NCBI GenBank assembly: GCA_047975215.1
Contig: JBKEDD010000071.1
Coordinates: 10,874-74,873, forward strand
Reading direction: 5' to 3'
DNA: 64,000 nt
Origin: JAGRMG01 sp047975215
GTDB lineage: Bacteria > Pseudomonadota > Alphaproteobacteria > Rhodobacterales > Rhodobacteraceae
Numbering within the stretch: the first letter of the stretch is position 1; each line of letters starts with the position of its first letter. The notes beneath the pieces are model-generated. The model searched no databases and was not told the DNA's origin. It was given only the letters and a program-made list of their open reading frames with translations. The position numbers and the translations under genes were made by a program. Below are positions 47,244 through 56,439 of the stretch, in pieces.

Positions 47244-49125
47244 GGGTCGATCTCCTTTCCATCAGGGTCCAGATCGCCACCGGGGCCAGCGCCCCGGCGG
47301 CAAGAAGAAGCAGCACGGACGGGGCTATGCCGGTCAGCGCCCCGCCGGGCAGGGCAAAGCCGAGCCCGGAAAGCAGCGTCAGCAACCGCAGCACCGCCCC
47401 CGCCGGGCCACGGGGATAGGCGCCGGCGCCGATCAGCCAGTTCTGCGCCGCGCAGGATATCAGGAACACTCCGAACAGCGCCGATCCGAAGGTGCCCAGC
47501 ACCTCGCCCGCGCTGCCCTGCATGATCAGCGCGGGCGCGACCACGAAGAAGAACGGCAGCAGGTAGATCACCCCGCCAAGGCGCATCGCCTCAAAGCCGG
47601 TGCGCATCGGGTTGGCCTTGGCGATGGTGGCGGCGGCGAAGGCGCCGATGGCGACGGGCGGCGTGATGTAGCTCAGCATGCTCCAGTAGAGGATGAACAG
47701 GTGCACCGGCAGCGGCTCCAGCCCCGCCTGCACCAGGGCGGGCGCGAGCCCGACGGCAAGGAAGATATAGGCCGCCGTTACCGTCATCCCTATCCCGAGG
47801 ATGAATGCAGTTGCCGCCCCCATGACAAGCAGGAGGAAAAGGTTCCCCCCCGCCAGCGCCAGCAGGTCCGATGCTATGTTGCCGATCTTGCCGGTCACGA
47901 CCAGCGCGCCCACGATCAGGCCCACGGCCGCCATCAGCCCGGCCAGTTCCGCGAACAGTCGTCCCACGTCCTCCATGAAGGCGCCGAAACCCGCAAGGCC
48001 CCAGCGATGCGCGGGCAGCGACTGGTTGATGACCAGCAGCAGTGCCGTCGCGAACCACGGCGCCCAGGCCTCGCGGCTGAGAACCAGCAGCATCCAGATC
48101 AGCAGCACGAAGACCGCCAGGTACCACCACCCTTCGCGCAGCACGGTGCCGATGCGCGGCAGTTCCGCTTCGGGAAGGCCCGCAAGCCCGCGCCGCGCCG
48201 CCATCGCGTCGACCTGGAAGAACAGGCCGAGGAAATACAGGAGCGTCGGCAGCACCGCCGCCAGCGCGATCTGCTGGTAGGGGATGTTCAGGAATGTCGC
48301 CATGACGAAGGCCGTGGCCCCCATCACCGGCGGCGCCAGCACGCCGCCGGTGGAAGCGCAGGCCTCCACCCCGCCGGCGACCTCGCGCCGGATGCCGGTG
48401 CGTGTCATGGTCGGGATCGTCAGCGTGCCGGTGGTCAGAACGTTGGTGATGACGCTGCCCGACATCGACCCCATGAGCCCGGACGACAGAACCGCCACCT
48501 TCGCCGGCCCGCCCCGCACATGGCCGAGTGCCGCGAAAGCGAGATCGAGGAAGAACTTGCCGCCCCCGGTGCGTTGCAGCGCAACACCGAAAACCAGGAA
48601 CCCGAGCACGAGGTTGATGAAGGCGCGCATAGGAACGCCGAGGATGCCCTCGCCGCTCATCGCGTAGAAGACGGCCGTGTCGGCCAGCGGCATCGAGAAC
48701 CCGGCCAGGAACGAGGGCAGCGAAGCCGCGAACAGCGGGTAGAACGACAGCGGCGCCACGATCGCCATCATCGCCGTGCCGCCGATGCGCCGGCCGGCCT
48801 CAAGTACCAGGAGCCACAGGATCAGCGCCGCCACCTGTGCCGTCGCGGGGGCAGCGTATTCCCAGCCTTCCATGATGATGCGCTCGACCTGGAGAGCGAA
48901 ATAGACGTTGACGGCGAACGCCAGCAGCGCAAGGCAGACGTCCAGCCACCGCCACAGCGGCCAGAGCAGGAACGAAAACGGCAGCAGCAGCGCCAGCGAG
49001 CCATACATGAACTGGTTCGTCAGCGGCACATAGCCGAGCCACGCGCCCATGTTGAACGTCTGGTAGACGGACGCCGCCAGGACGACGGCCGCCGCCAGGC
49101 GAAGCGCAAGGGTTGTCGGTGTCAT
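47224..49125 (-). CDS. TRAP transporter fused permease (TAXI type)
   Basis: A 633-residue membrane protein with many hydrophobic helices. It corresponds to the fused small and large permease subunits (4TM plus 12TM) that accompany TAXI receptors. SGSVITNVLTTGTLTIPTM and GVEACASTGGVLAPPVMGA in the middle are hallmark segments, as is SYITPPVAIGAFAAA. The start at 49125 (MTPTTLALRL) is preferred; an upstream ATG would add a basic non-membrane extension. Driven by ion gradients, it imports organic acids or amino acids. Confidence 0.92.
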   Translation of the reverse strand: MTPTTLALRLAAAVVLAASVYQTFNMGAWLGYVPLTNQFMYGSLALLLPFSFLLWPLWRWLDVCLALLAFAVNVYFALQVERIIMEGWEYAAPATAQVAALILWLLVLEAGRRIGGTAMMAIVAPLSFYPLFAASLPSFLAGFSMPLADTAVFYAMSGEGILGVPMRAFINLVLGFLVFGVALQRTGGGKFFLDLAFAALGHVRGGPAKVAVLSSGLMGSMSGSVITNVLTTGTLTIPTMTRTGIRREVAGGVEACASTGGVLAPPVMGATAFVMATFLNIPYQQIALAAVLPTLLYFLGLFFQVDAMAARRGLAGLPEAELPRIGTVLREGWWYLAVFVLLIWMLLVLSREAWAPWFATALLLVINQSLPAHRWGLAGFGAFMEDVGRLFAELAGLMAAVGLIVGALVVTGKIGNIASDLLALAGGNLFLLLVMGAATAFILGIGMTVTAAYIFLAVGLAPALVQAGLEPLPVHLFILYWSMLSYITPPVAIGAFAAATIAKANPMRTGFEAMRLGGVIYLLPFFFVVAPALIMQGSAGEVLGTFGSALFGVFLISCAAQNWLIGAGAYPRGPAGAVLRLLTLLSGLGFALPGGALTGIAPSVLLLLAAGALAPVAIWTLMERRSTRDRSRV

Positions 49126-49206
49126 GGGCGATGCCTCGAACGGTCGGGGAAGCAGGGCACGCGCACGCACGGGCAGCGCGCGCCCCGCAACGTCGCTGGC
49201 GGGGGT

Positions 49207-50349
49207 CTAGTCGAAGACCACCGGCAGGCCGGCTGCCTTCAGTGCGCCGGCGCGGGCCGTCATCCAGGCGGCGGCGAAAGCGTCGCCTTCGCCCGCGGCG
49301 CCCTTGTCGAGCCCGGCCCAGGCATCGGCCAGCACCTTCTGGCGCGCGACCAGCTTGTCATTGTGGGCCGCCGTCTCGTCGGTCCAGACGCCCGCTTCCT
49401 TGAAATAGCGGATCGCGCCGGGGTGGTAGGGAATGACCCAGGTCAGGTCCTGCACGTCCAGCGCCCAGCCCTGCGCCCCCGGGGCGGCATCCTTGTAGCT
49501 GTCGAGGTTCTCGACCATGGATTTCGTCAGGGCATAGACTTCGTTCTCGTCCCGTTCCGCCGTGGTGACGAGGAACGGATAGGGGTATCCGGCACCCTCG
49601 AAGCTCTGCCCCTCGGGCAGGCCCGATGCCTGGGTGATCACCCGCTTGGCCAGGTAGGGCGCGGTTTCGTGCAGGCGCGCCCAGCCTTCCTCGTCGTCAT
49701 GGGGCAGCGGGATCCAGTGGATGCCATGCGGTCCCGACGCAAGCTGCGCCGATTTCGGTGTCAGCGTGGTGGCGAAGGCAACGTCGGACTGATCGTTGAT
49801 GACCCCGTCCCAACTGGCCGAGAAGCCGGAATAGTCGATCGTCTCAACATCGTCGCGGGTCAGGTCGCCGAAAGCCAGCACCGAATTCATCGGCACGTTC
49901 AGCGCCGCCGCGGCGCGCACATGCGGCACCCGCTTGCCCCTGAGGTCGGCAGCGGTTTCGATGCCCGCATCGCCGCGCGTGGCGAACCCGACGCCCGAGC
50001 CGTCGATCTTGGCCAGGATCATGCGCAGCGGTTGCGGGCCCCAGTCGGGGGCGGCGAAGTTGGTTACGCCCTCGGTGCTGAAATAGGCGGCAACGCCGCA
50101 CATGCAGTAGCCCGCCTGTCCGGCCTTGATCGGTGTCAGCCGGGCGATGTCGTTCTGGCCGGGCAGAACGGCGACGCGGGTGCCTTCCTTTTCCTTCAGC
50201 ATGTTGCCGACGGCGATGGCCTGCGCGTATCCCGAACTGTCGGTCGGATAGGCCATCCACTTCATCTGCCCCGGCAGCCCTTCGGCCATGGCGGTGGTGG
50301 CAAGAAGCGCCGCGGCGGCGCCCCAGATCCCGGTCTTTGAAAAACGCAT
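49207..50349 (-). CDS. TAXI-family TRAP substrate-binding protein
   Basis: A 380-residue periplasmic receptor with a signal peptide (residues 1-22, ending TAMA). TDSSGYAQAIAVGNML, then TPIKAGQAGYCMCG and RAAAALNVPMNSVLAFG, are typical of the TAXI receptor fold. It is the first gene of the six-gene minus-strand catabolic operon, 81 bases before the permease. It binds the unknown substrate and delivers it to the fused permease. Divergent from the LysR regulator, which probably controls the operon. Confidence 0.9.
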   Translation of the reverse strand: MRFSKTGIWGAAAALLATTAMAEGLPGQMKWMAYPTDSSGYAQAIAVGNMLKEKEGTRVAVLPGQNDIARLTPIKAGQAGYCMCGVAAYFSTEGVTNFAAPDWGPQPLRMILAKIDGSGVGFATRGDAGIETAADLRGKRVPHVRAAAALNVPMNSVLAFGDLTRDDVETIDYSGFSASWDGVINDQSDVAFATTLTPKSAQLASGPHGIHWIPLPHDDEEGWARLHETAPYLAKRVITQASGLPEGQSFEGAGYPYPFLVTTAERDENEVYALTKSMVENLDSYKDAAPGAQGWALDVQDLTWVIPYHPGAIRYFKEAGVWTDETAAHNDKLVARQKVLADAWAGLDKGAAGEGDAFAAAWMTARAGALKAAGLPVVFD

Positions 50350-50465
50350 GGGTTTCCTCCCCTTCCTCGTTGTGCCCGGCTTGCGCGGGGCGGCACGAAA
50401 AGCCTAGGCTGTCAAAAATGTGCATTGAAAGCGAAAATATCACATAGGGGGCATAGCGCAGACGC
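50350..50465. promoter_or_regulatory. Divergent control region of the LysR gene and TRAP operon
   Basis: This 116-base gap is AT-richer in 50411-50450 (CTGTCAAAAATGTGCATTG and AAAATATCACATAG). An imperfect ATGTG...CACAT pairing is visible in it. A LysR operator and two promoters would be expected here; specific boxes are not certain. Confidence 0.4.
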
Positions 50466-51359
50466 ATGGGAAACTGGAACGGTTACCGCGATTTCCTGGC
50501 CATCGCCAGCGCCGGCAGTATCAGCGCGGCGGCGCGCGCGCTCGGGATTGCGCAGCCCACGCTGAGCCGCCGGCTGGCGCATCTGGAGGCGGATGTCGGC
50601 GTGCGCCTGTTGCTGCGCACGCCGACCGGCATGTCGCTGACACCGGCGGGCGAACGGGTGCTGCAGACGCTCGAAACCGTGCGCGACACCCTGGGCCAGA
50701 TGGAGGCCGAGATTCTCGATGCCGATGTATCGCTGCAGGGATCCGTGCGGGTGACGGTGACGGAAACGCTTGGCGTTACCTGGCTGGCCCCGCTGATCGT
50801 CGAGTTCAACGAAGCCTATCCGAACATCCGCATCGAACTGGTGATCGACAACGCCATGATCAACCTGCTCAGCCGCGAGGCGCATATCGCCGTGCGCCTG
50901 CTGCGCCCGTCGCAGGGCGATCTGATTGCCCGGCAGGCGGGAATGCTGGAGATCGGGCTTTACGCCGCCCGCGCCTATGCCCGCCGCTACGGCCTGCCGT
51001 CCCGCCCCGACGATGCGCGCACCCACAGGGCGGTCGGCCTTCTGGGCAGCACGCCGACCGCGCTTATGACCGAGCAGCTATTCACGGCCGAACGGCATGT
51101 GTTCCAGTCAAACAGCCTGCTGGCGGTCTACCGGGCGGTCCGTGCAGGGCTGGGGATCGGGCCGGTGGTCACGCTGCTTGGCGATGGCGATGGCGATCTC
51201 GTGCCGTGCATGAAAGCAGAGCGGAGGCTGTCCAAGGAAATATGGCTGACCGCCGTGCCCGAACTGCGCGACAGCGCGCGGATCCGGGCGGTCTTCGATT
51301 TCCTTGCCGACCGGCTGCCGACGCTGCGGCCCCTGCCGGGTACTACCGCGACGGTTTGA
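50466..51359 (+). CDS. LysR-family transcriptional regulator
   Basis: A 297-residue regulator. The N-terminal winged HTH contains GSISAAARALGIAQPTLSRR at about 18-37, followed by HLEADVGVRLLLRTPTGMSL. The remainder is a two-lobe effector-binding domain (about 90-290). Gene position, divergent from the TAXI receptor, suggests it senses the imported compound or its CoA ester and controls the operon. The effector is unknown. Confidence 0.92.
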   Translation: MGNWNGYRDFLAIASAGSISAAARALGIAQPTLSRRLAHLEADVGVRLLLRTPTGMSLTPAGERVLQTLETVRDTLGQMEAEILDADVSLQGSVRVTVTETLGVTWLAPLIVEFNEAYPNIRIELVIDNAMINLLSREAHIAVRLLRPSQGDLIARQAGMLEIGLYAARAYARRYGLPSRPDDARTHRAVGLLGSTPTALMTEQLFTAERHVFQSNSLLAVYRAVRAGLGIGPVVTLLGDGDGDLVPCMKAERRLSKEIWLTAVPELRDSARIRAVFDFLADRLPTLRPLPGTTATV

Positions 51360-51372
51360 GCCGCCCCGCGTT

Positions 51373-51391
51373 CCCCTGAAGGGGTTTGTTT
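51373..51391 (+). terminator. Short terminator candidate after the LysR gene
   Basis: CCCC-TGAA-GGGG (51373-51384) is followed by TTTGTTT. The stem is only four to five pairs, so it is a weak candidate, but position and T-rich tail fit. Confidence 0.35.
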
Positions 51392-51819
51392 CGGTAGTTG
51401 GGCCGCCTATTCATCTGCGCTCAAGGTATCGCGGAAAGCCTTCGCTGCGTTTTTTTCGCGTGAGTTGGCAAACGGCGCTGTGCAGGCGCGTATTGTCATA
51501 CGAAACCATCCGCTTCAGCGTTCCCATTCGGCCTTCGTGTTGTCAGCTGCCACCAGGCAGGCTGCCCGGTGAATGGCCGGGCTTGGGCGTTCTGGCCCGA
51601 TGCGCCGCGCTGCCGCTTGTTCAATCGGCGCGGTTGCGTCGAAACGTGGTCGGGATCGTTTCCGACACGGCAGAGGGGCCATGCTCGGCCCGAAGGCCGA
51701 ACCCTGGTCTCGGGCGGCCACGGCAGCTGCCTGCCGCGCCGCGATTGGTTGTTCGGCGTGCCCCGAAACCGCTGGCTGCGGGGCGACGAACCTGCCGGAG
51801 CGAAACGCCCCTAGCCGGG
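51392..51819. other. Gene-free stretch after the LysR gene
   Basis: No gene is recognised. Open frames on both strands have unusual Arg/Pro/Ala-rich compositions without motifs. Base composition is normal for the replicon, so it may be decayed coding sequence; a minus-strand reading ends in AADNTKAEWER, which I cannot assign. Confidence 0.3.
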
Positions 51820-52737
51820 CTAGCGACCGATCCAGCCGGGTCTGGCGCCCGCATGGCTCTGGCCGCGTCCGCGCACCGGGGTACGCGGGATGGCAACGCC
51901 CTGCGTCCGCGCCGCGCGCGTGATCAGCACCCGTTTCGCCTGCCAGCCGGCGATGGCGGCCAGCAAGCCGCCGGCGGTGGCCATGATGGCGCCGCCGGGC
52001 ATCCCCAGCAGGGCCGCCGCCATCAACCCCAGCGGCAGCGCGAGGCCGGCCAGATGGAACCCCGGCGCCATCCGGTCGAGCACCTCGAGGCTGGCTTCGG
52101 GGGCGCCGGTCCGGTCCAGCCCCTTGCGATACCAGAGCCAGCAGAGCGCCCGCGCCACGACCAGCGCCATCGCCAGCGGCAGCGCCCAGGCGGTGCCGCC
52201 GTCGGTCCAGACCGCGAGCGCGACATAAAGGCTGGCCCCCTCGGCCGGGCCAGCGGCCAGGATGTAGGGCGTCAGCGCCGGGTTGCGCCAGGTCGGGATG
52301 CCGCGGGCGGCGCGCAGGATGCGTGCCTGACAATAGAGAAAGCCCAGCGCGCAGGCGGTGGTAGCCGCCAGCGCGATGACCCCGGCGCGCTCAAGGCCCA
52401 GCAGGTTCAGCCCGAGCGCCGCACCGCCGCAGGCGAACAGCGGCAACGCCACCACGCCTTCGCGCGTCATCCACGATGTTTGCGGATGATGGAAGACGTT
52501 GAATGCGCGCCAGGGCTTGCCGATCTCGAGCAGCACCATGAACAGGCCGAAGGCGACGAAGGCCAGGCCGAGGAAGGCCGCCACGAACCATGCGCGGCCA
52601 TCGAGGGCTGCCAGCAGCGCCATGACCAGCAGCCCGGCGCCGGTTCCGCCGCCTACGAAGTTGAACGCGGCGCGGATGTCCCAGGCACGTTGCAGGCGCG
52701 GCCACGGGCCGCTGGCAACCTTGCGGGTCTGTTTCAT
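51820..52737 (-). CDS. Membrane anchor subunit of a DMSO-reductase-type enzyme
   Basis: A 305-residue membrane protein with about eight hydrophobic helices. It resembles DmsC-type anchors that hold molybdoenzymes at the inner membrane and exchange electrons with quinones. FNVFHHPQTSWMTREGVVALPLFA (about 80-103) is a conserved DmsC-like segment, and PAEGASLYVALAV follows. The tail after residue 270 is basic. It starts at 52737 and overlaps the Fe-S subunit stop by 4 bases. It closes the three-gene operon. Confidence 0.8.
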   Translation of the reverse strand: MKQTRKVASGPWPRLQRAWDIRAAFNFVGGGTGAGLLVMALLAALDGRAWFVAAFLGLAFVAFGLFMVLLEIGKPWRAFNVFHHPQTSWMTREGVVALPLFACGGAALGLNLLGLERAGVIALAATTACALGFLYCQARILRAARGIPTWRNPALTPYILAAGPAEGASLYVALAVWTDGGTAWALPLAMALVVARALCWLWYRKGLDRTGAPEASLEVLDRMAPGFHLAGLALPLGLMAAALLGMPGGAIMATAGGLLAAIAGWQAKRVLITRAARTQGVAIPRTPVRGRGQSHAGARPGWIGR

Positions 52738-53393
52738 AGCGTGATTTCCCCCTTGTCCCACAGGTAATACATGTTCGACCCGGTGCCTTCTTCCTCGTGC
52801 ATCCGGAAGTACCGGTTCTCGCGCAGCTTTTTCGAGACATTGCTGTCGGGATCGTCCAGATCTCCGAATGTCAGCGCATTGGCGATGCAGGAATTCACAC
52901 AGGCCGGCGTCGCGTCGGGGTCGATGCCCGGTGTCAGACCCCTGGCGATACCCGCGTCGATGGTATCGACGCAGAAGGTGCATTTCTGCACCACGCCGTT
53001 CATGTCGTCATTGTATCTTTCCGCCTCGTGGCGCATCGGCTCGTCGCCATAGGCAAAGTCCACCGCCTCGACCTTGAAGCGTGCCTCGTAGGGGCAGGCG
53101 GTGACGCAATAGCCGCATCCGATGCACATTTCGTAATCCTGGATCACGATGCCGTCGTCGCGCTTGCGCGTGGCCTCGGACGGGCAGGCGGCGACGCAGG
53201 GCGGGTTGTCGCAATGCTGACAGCTTGTCGGCACGAATACCCGCTGGACGTTCGGGAAAGTGCCGGTTTCGACATCGACCACCCGCCGCCACATCACACC
53301 CGGCGGGGTGGAGTTGGCCAGCTTGCACGCCGCTGTGCAGGTCTGGCAGCCGACGCAGCGGCGCAGATCGACGACCATCGCGTATCTGGTCAT
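52734..53393 (-). CDS. 4Fe-4S electron-transfer subunit (DmsB type)
   Basis: A 219-residue ferredoxin-like protein with 16 cysteines in four groups: C13, C16, C19, C23; C58, C61, C66, C70; C90, C93, C96, C100; and C138, C141, C165, C169. Each group would bind one [4Fe-4S] cluster, giving a wire between the catalytic and membrane subunits. The second group has the C-x2-C-x4-C-x3-C spacing of NrfC/DmsB proteins. There is no signal peptide. It starts at 53393 and overlaps the catalytic gene by 4 bases. Confidence 0.92.
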   Translation of the reverse strand: MTRYAMVVDLRRCVGCQTCTAACKLANSTPPGVMWRRVVDVETGTFPNVQRVFVPTSCQHCDNPPCVAACPSEATRKRDDGIVIQDYEMCIGCGYCVTACPYEARFKVEAVDFAYGDEPMRHEAERYNDDMNGVVQKCTFCVDTIDAGIARGLTPGIDPDATPACVNSCIANALTFGDLDDPDSNVSKKLRENRYFRMHEEEGTGSNMYYLWDKGEITL

Positions 53394-56164
53394 TTCCGGT
53401 CCTCCTTGATCTTGTGGACCGAGACCAGCACCACATCGGCGCCCGATCCGGTCGAATCGGTCAGATCCATCGACAGCGGGATCAGCGTGTTGAGGCTGGC
53501 AAACTCCAGATCCTTGGCAAACGGCGTCGCCCAATGTTCGAACTGGCCGGGGATGACGATGGTGTCGGGGCGGATGCCCTCTATCGGTTCGGCCCGTCCC
53601 CGGGTGCGCCCGATGATCGAGCGGACCTCGACCATCTCGCCGCGCTTGATGCCCTTGGCCCGTGCTACCGAATTGTGCATGACCACGGCACCGACGCCGC
53701 GCACGTTGCCCGATACCTCGTGCATCAACTGGATGCCGGCGTTGTTGCCGGTGGTGTATTGCATGACCTTGGTGGTAATGCCCCAGAGCGGATACTCGGC
53801 CGGATCGCCGCCCATCTTGGCCAGTGTATCTGTCCAGATGCCCGGAAAATCATGCCATTTCGGGATCGCCTCGTATTCTTCCAACTGGGCGTCCCACCAG
53901 CGATGGCCGGCTTCGTGCATGCGCGACTTCAACTCCTTGCCGACCCGCAGCAGCCGTTCCTGATAGGGCAGTTCATAGCGCAGCCCCAGATCCTCCATAG
54001 TCGGCGTCAGGTACCAGTCGAGACGGTCGAAGGGGACGACGAAGTACCCGTGCTTCTTGAACCAGTCGAGGTCATGCACCTCCTTGCCGCCGGAATATTC
54101 ATGCGTGGCGGCCTTGCAGGCCCGGTCCCAGATTTCATCGACGTCATATTCGGTGTTCTCGTCTAGGCTGTAGTCAAAGCCTTCGCCCTTCAGAGGCACC
54201 GCCCCGGCGCCACGGTTGATCGCCTTGTTGTACTGGGGCAGCAGGGCACAGCGTTTGGCCAGCTGTCCGGCGATCCAGGTGAAGTCGCGGGCATCGCCTT
54301 CGGGTTTCACCACCGGGTGGCGCAGGGTGACGCCCTGGTGATACCAGTGCTGTTCGACGAACTTGGTCCCGCCCATGCGGATCAGTTGCGTGCTTTCCAG
54401 ATCGGTGGCATCGGGAAGCAGGATATCGGCCATGTAGTTGGTTTCGTCCTGAGTGTAGGCGAAGGCCACCACATAGGGCATCCTGGCGATGGTTTCGACC
54501 ATCTGGCCCGAATCCCAGAACGAGATCGCCGGATTGGTGCGGTAGAAGAACCATATGTCGGGATAGCTTGGCCGCGGCCAGCCTTCGGGGGTGTCGCGCA
54601 GGAACATCCAGGCCAGATGGGTCGGGCCGAGGGCCTGGCTCCAGCCGGAATTGCCGACCATCGGCACCAGCGTCTTGTGGGCGTTGCGCCCGGTGGGTTC
54701 GCCTTCCCAGCTTTCGCGTTCGGTCGCGTTGAACCGCGCCTTCATGAAACCGTCTTCGCCTGCGCGCACGCTTTCCAGGCGGTTTTCGTGCGGGCGGTTC
54801 AGGCGAACGGTGGTCCCCAGCGTGCCGCCCGGAACCTCGAGCGCGCCGACCAGCGTGGCCAGCATTGTCCGGCTCCAGCAGGCGTGATAGGCGCCCCAGC
54901 CGTTGTTGACGGTCTTGCCCAGCGTCACCGCCACCGGGCGATAGGGCATGGTGCGGCCTTCGATTTCGATGGTCTCGCCGATGCTGGCGTTTTCCAGATA
55001 TTCGTTGGCCACCCGGCGCACGGTTTCCGCGGGCACGCCGCAGACCTCGGCGGCCCATTCGGGGGTGTATTCGGCCATCGCCTCGGCCGTGACGGTCAGC
55101 GCGGTGGTGGCGGCTACGTCGGAGTACTCGATCAGCTCTCCATCCGGCCCCACCGATACGGCGCGGGCGATCGTGAAATGGCCGTCAAGTGCGGGTACTG
55201 CCGCATTGTCGTCGAACGGGCAGGGCGCGTCGCGCCGCGTGTCCATCATCAGCGGCTTGCGGCTGTCGGGATCGCGCAGGTAATAGCCGTCCGGCCCGAC
55301 GAGATAGGGCGAGGCCGTGCGGTCACGCAGGAACGCCACGTCGAGATCGTCGCGCGGATGTTCATGCAGCAGCACATGGATCATCGCCAGCATGAAGGCC
55401 GGGTCGGTCTTGGGCTTGATCGGCACCCATTCGGCCGAGGCGGCGCCGGTCACCGAAAGATGCGGTTCGATCTGCACCCGCTTGACACCGCGTTCGCGGG
55501 CGTTGGCATGGCGCCAGACCGCACAGGTGCCCCCCGTGACTTCGACATTGGTGCCGAAGGAAACGATGTATTTCGTATTCACGGTATCGGCGCAGACGGT
55601 AAAGCCGCGATGCCAGAATTCGCCGTAGAGATGCTCGGAATGGACGCATTTGACGCCTTGCCCCGAGCCGAAGGAAAAGTCGATCGGGCCCCAGGATGCC
55701 AGGAACGCGGGCAGGGTGCCCATGTAGTGCGCCGGTGTGCCGCCATGGCCGAAGGTCGCGGCGACGCGCGGATAGCCGCCCTCGTCGATAAGCCCTTTTT
55801 CGCGGATGGCGTTCATCCTCGCCGCGATCTCGTCCAGCGCCTCGTCCCATGATATCGGCTGCCAGCCGGGATCCTGGTCGCGGCCCTTGAGCGGATTGGT
55901 ACGCCGCATCGGCGTCAGGATGCGGTTGGGGTTATAGGTCTTCTGAAGCAGCCCGAATGCCTTGACGCAGATCCGGCCGGCCGCCGGGTGCACGCCTTCG
56001 GCATCGAAGTTCGGGCGGATGTTGGTGGCGACGCCGTTTTCCACCTTGACGGTCAGCAGGTCGGGCCCGGCGACGCAGTTGTAACAATAGGTTGGCGCCC
56101 ATGTCGCCCCGTCATCCGCGGGCGCGGCTTGGTCAAGAATGGCCTGGTCTGTCGTCGGTGGCAT
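53390..56164 (-). CDS. Molybdopterin oxidoreductase catalytic subunit, atypical
   Basis: A 924-residue member of the DMSO reductase family. It has the N-terminal cluster region, guanine-dinucleotide cofactor domains (SFGTNVEVTGGTCAVWRHA near 202) and a C-terminal domain with EVSGNVRGVGAVVMHN and GMVEVRS-like elements. Odd points: there is no Tat or other signal peptide, so it is probably cytoplasmic. In the N-terminal motif only C27, C30 and C66 are cysteines; the third expected Cys is missing and Asp35 lies nearby. Cys214 is at the place of the Mo ligand. Substrate unknown. It is first in the operon with the Fe-S and anchor genes. Confidence 0.85.
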   Translation of the reverse strand: MPPTTDQAILDQAAPADDGATWAPTYCYNCVAGPDLLTVKVENGVATNIRPNFDAEGVHPAAGRICVKAFGLLQKTYNPNRILTPMRRTNPLKGRDQDPGWQPISWDEALDEIAARMNAIREKGLIDEGGYPRVAATFGHGGTPAHYMGTLPAFLASWGPIDFSFGSGQGVKCVHSEHLYGEFWHRGFTVCADTVNTKYIVSFGTNVEVTGGTCAVWRHANARERGVKRVQIEPHLSVTGAASAEWVPIKPKTDPAFMLAMIHVLLHEHPRDDLDVAFLRDRTASPYLVGPDGYYLRDPDSRKPLMMDTRRDAPCPFDDNAAVPALDGHFTIARAVSVGPDGELIEYSDVAATTALTVTAEAMAEYTPEWAAEVCGVPAETVRRVANEYLENASIGETIEIEGRTMPYRPVAVTLGKTVNNGWGAYHACWSRTMLATLVGALEVPGGTLGTTVRLNRPHENRLESVRAGEDGFMKARFNATERESWEGEPTGRNAHKTLVPMVGNSGWSQALGPTHLAWMFLRDTPEGWPRPSYPDIWFFYRTNPAISFWDSGQMVETIARMPYVVAFAYTQDETNYMADILLPDATDLESTQLIRMGGTKFVEQHWYHQGVTLRHPVVKPEGDARDFTWIAGQLAKRCALLPQYNKAINRGAGAVPLKGEGFDYSLDENTEYDVDEIWDRACKAATHEYSGGKEVHDLDWFKKHGYFVVPFDRLDWYLTPTMEDLGLRYELPYQERLLRVGKELKSRMHEAGHRWWDAQLEEYEAIPKWHDFPGIWTDTLAKMGGDPAEYPLWGITTKVMQYTTGNNAGIQLMHEVSGNVRGVGAVVMHNSVARAKGIKRGEMVEVRSIIGRTRGRAEPIEGIRPDTIVIPGQFEHWATPFAKDLEFASLNTLIPLSMDLTDSTGSGADVVLVSVHKIKEDRK

Positions 56165-56228
56165 TGTGTTCCCCTCCTTGTAACGTCCCCCGGGGCCGTG
56201 ACCCGCGCCCGGCTTGCCAGAGATTTAA

Positions 56229-56264
56229 GTTACAGAAAATCACATTTCAACAAAATTCTGTAAC
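56229..56264. promoter_or_regulatory. Perfect 9-bp inverted repeat upstream of the molybdoenzyme operon
   Basis: GTTACAGAA (56229-56237) and TTCTGTAAC (56256-56264) are perfect inverted repeats separated by 18 bases. They lie in a very AT-rich stretch 65-100 bases upstream of the molybdoenzyme start, where a promoter and operator are expected. It could be a binding site for a dimeric regulator or part of a mobile element end. No matching regulator gene is recognised next to it. Confidence 0.55.
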
Positions 56265-56439
56265 GTATTTGATCTTGTTCCGCCGATACAAGGCGCGACG
56301 ACACGGGTTTGAGGCGATCGTGTTCAGCACCGCACCGCACCGCGCCCGGCCCGCGTCGTATTGAGGCCGCACAAGCCTTGGCCAAAAGTCGGCCGCTGCA
56401 GCACGTTCGCATCGAAAGCCATGACCGCAGGGTCAGGTG
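56265..56439. other. Gap with no recognised gene
   Basis: The sequence turns from AT-rich (up to about 56290) to normal GC. Nothing is recognised before the IS3 remnant. A tract CGCACCGCACCGCGCCCGGC at 56331-56350 is repetitive but short. Confidence 0.3.

Noticed and set aside
47170..50340. 1056-codon open frame on the plus strand
   Set aside because: Opposite the TRAP genes; composition is Arg/Gln/His-rich without domains, a typical GC-rich shadow.
51515..52333. Long minus-strand frame overlapping the anchor subunit gene
   Set aside because: Frame-shifted version of the membrane anchor gene; no motif or membrane segments.
56229..56264. Fur box
   Set aside because: The arms GTTACAGAA/TTCTGTAAC do not resemble the known Fur or Mur consensus.
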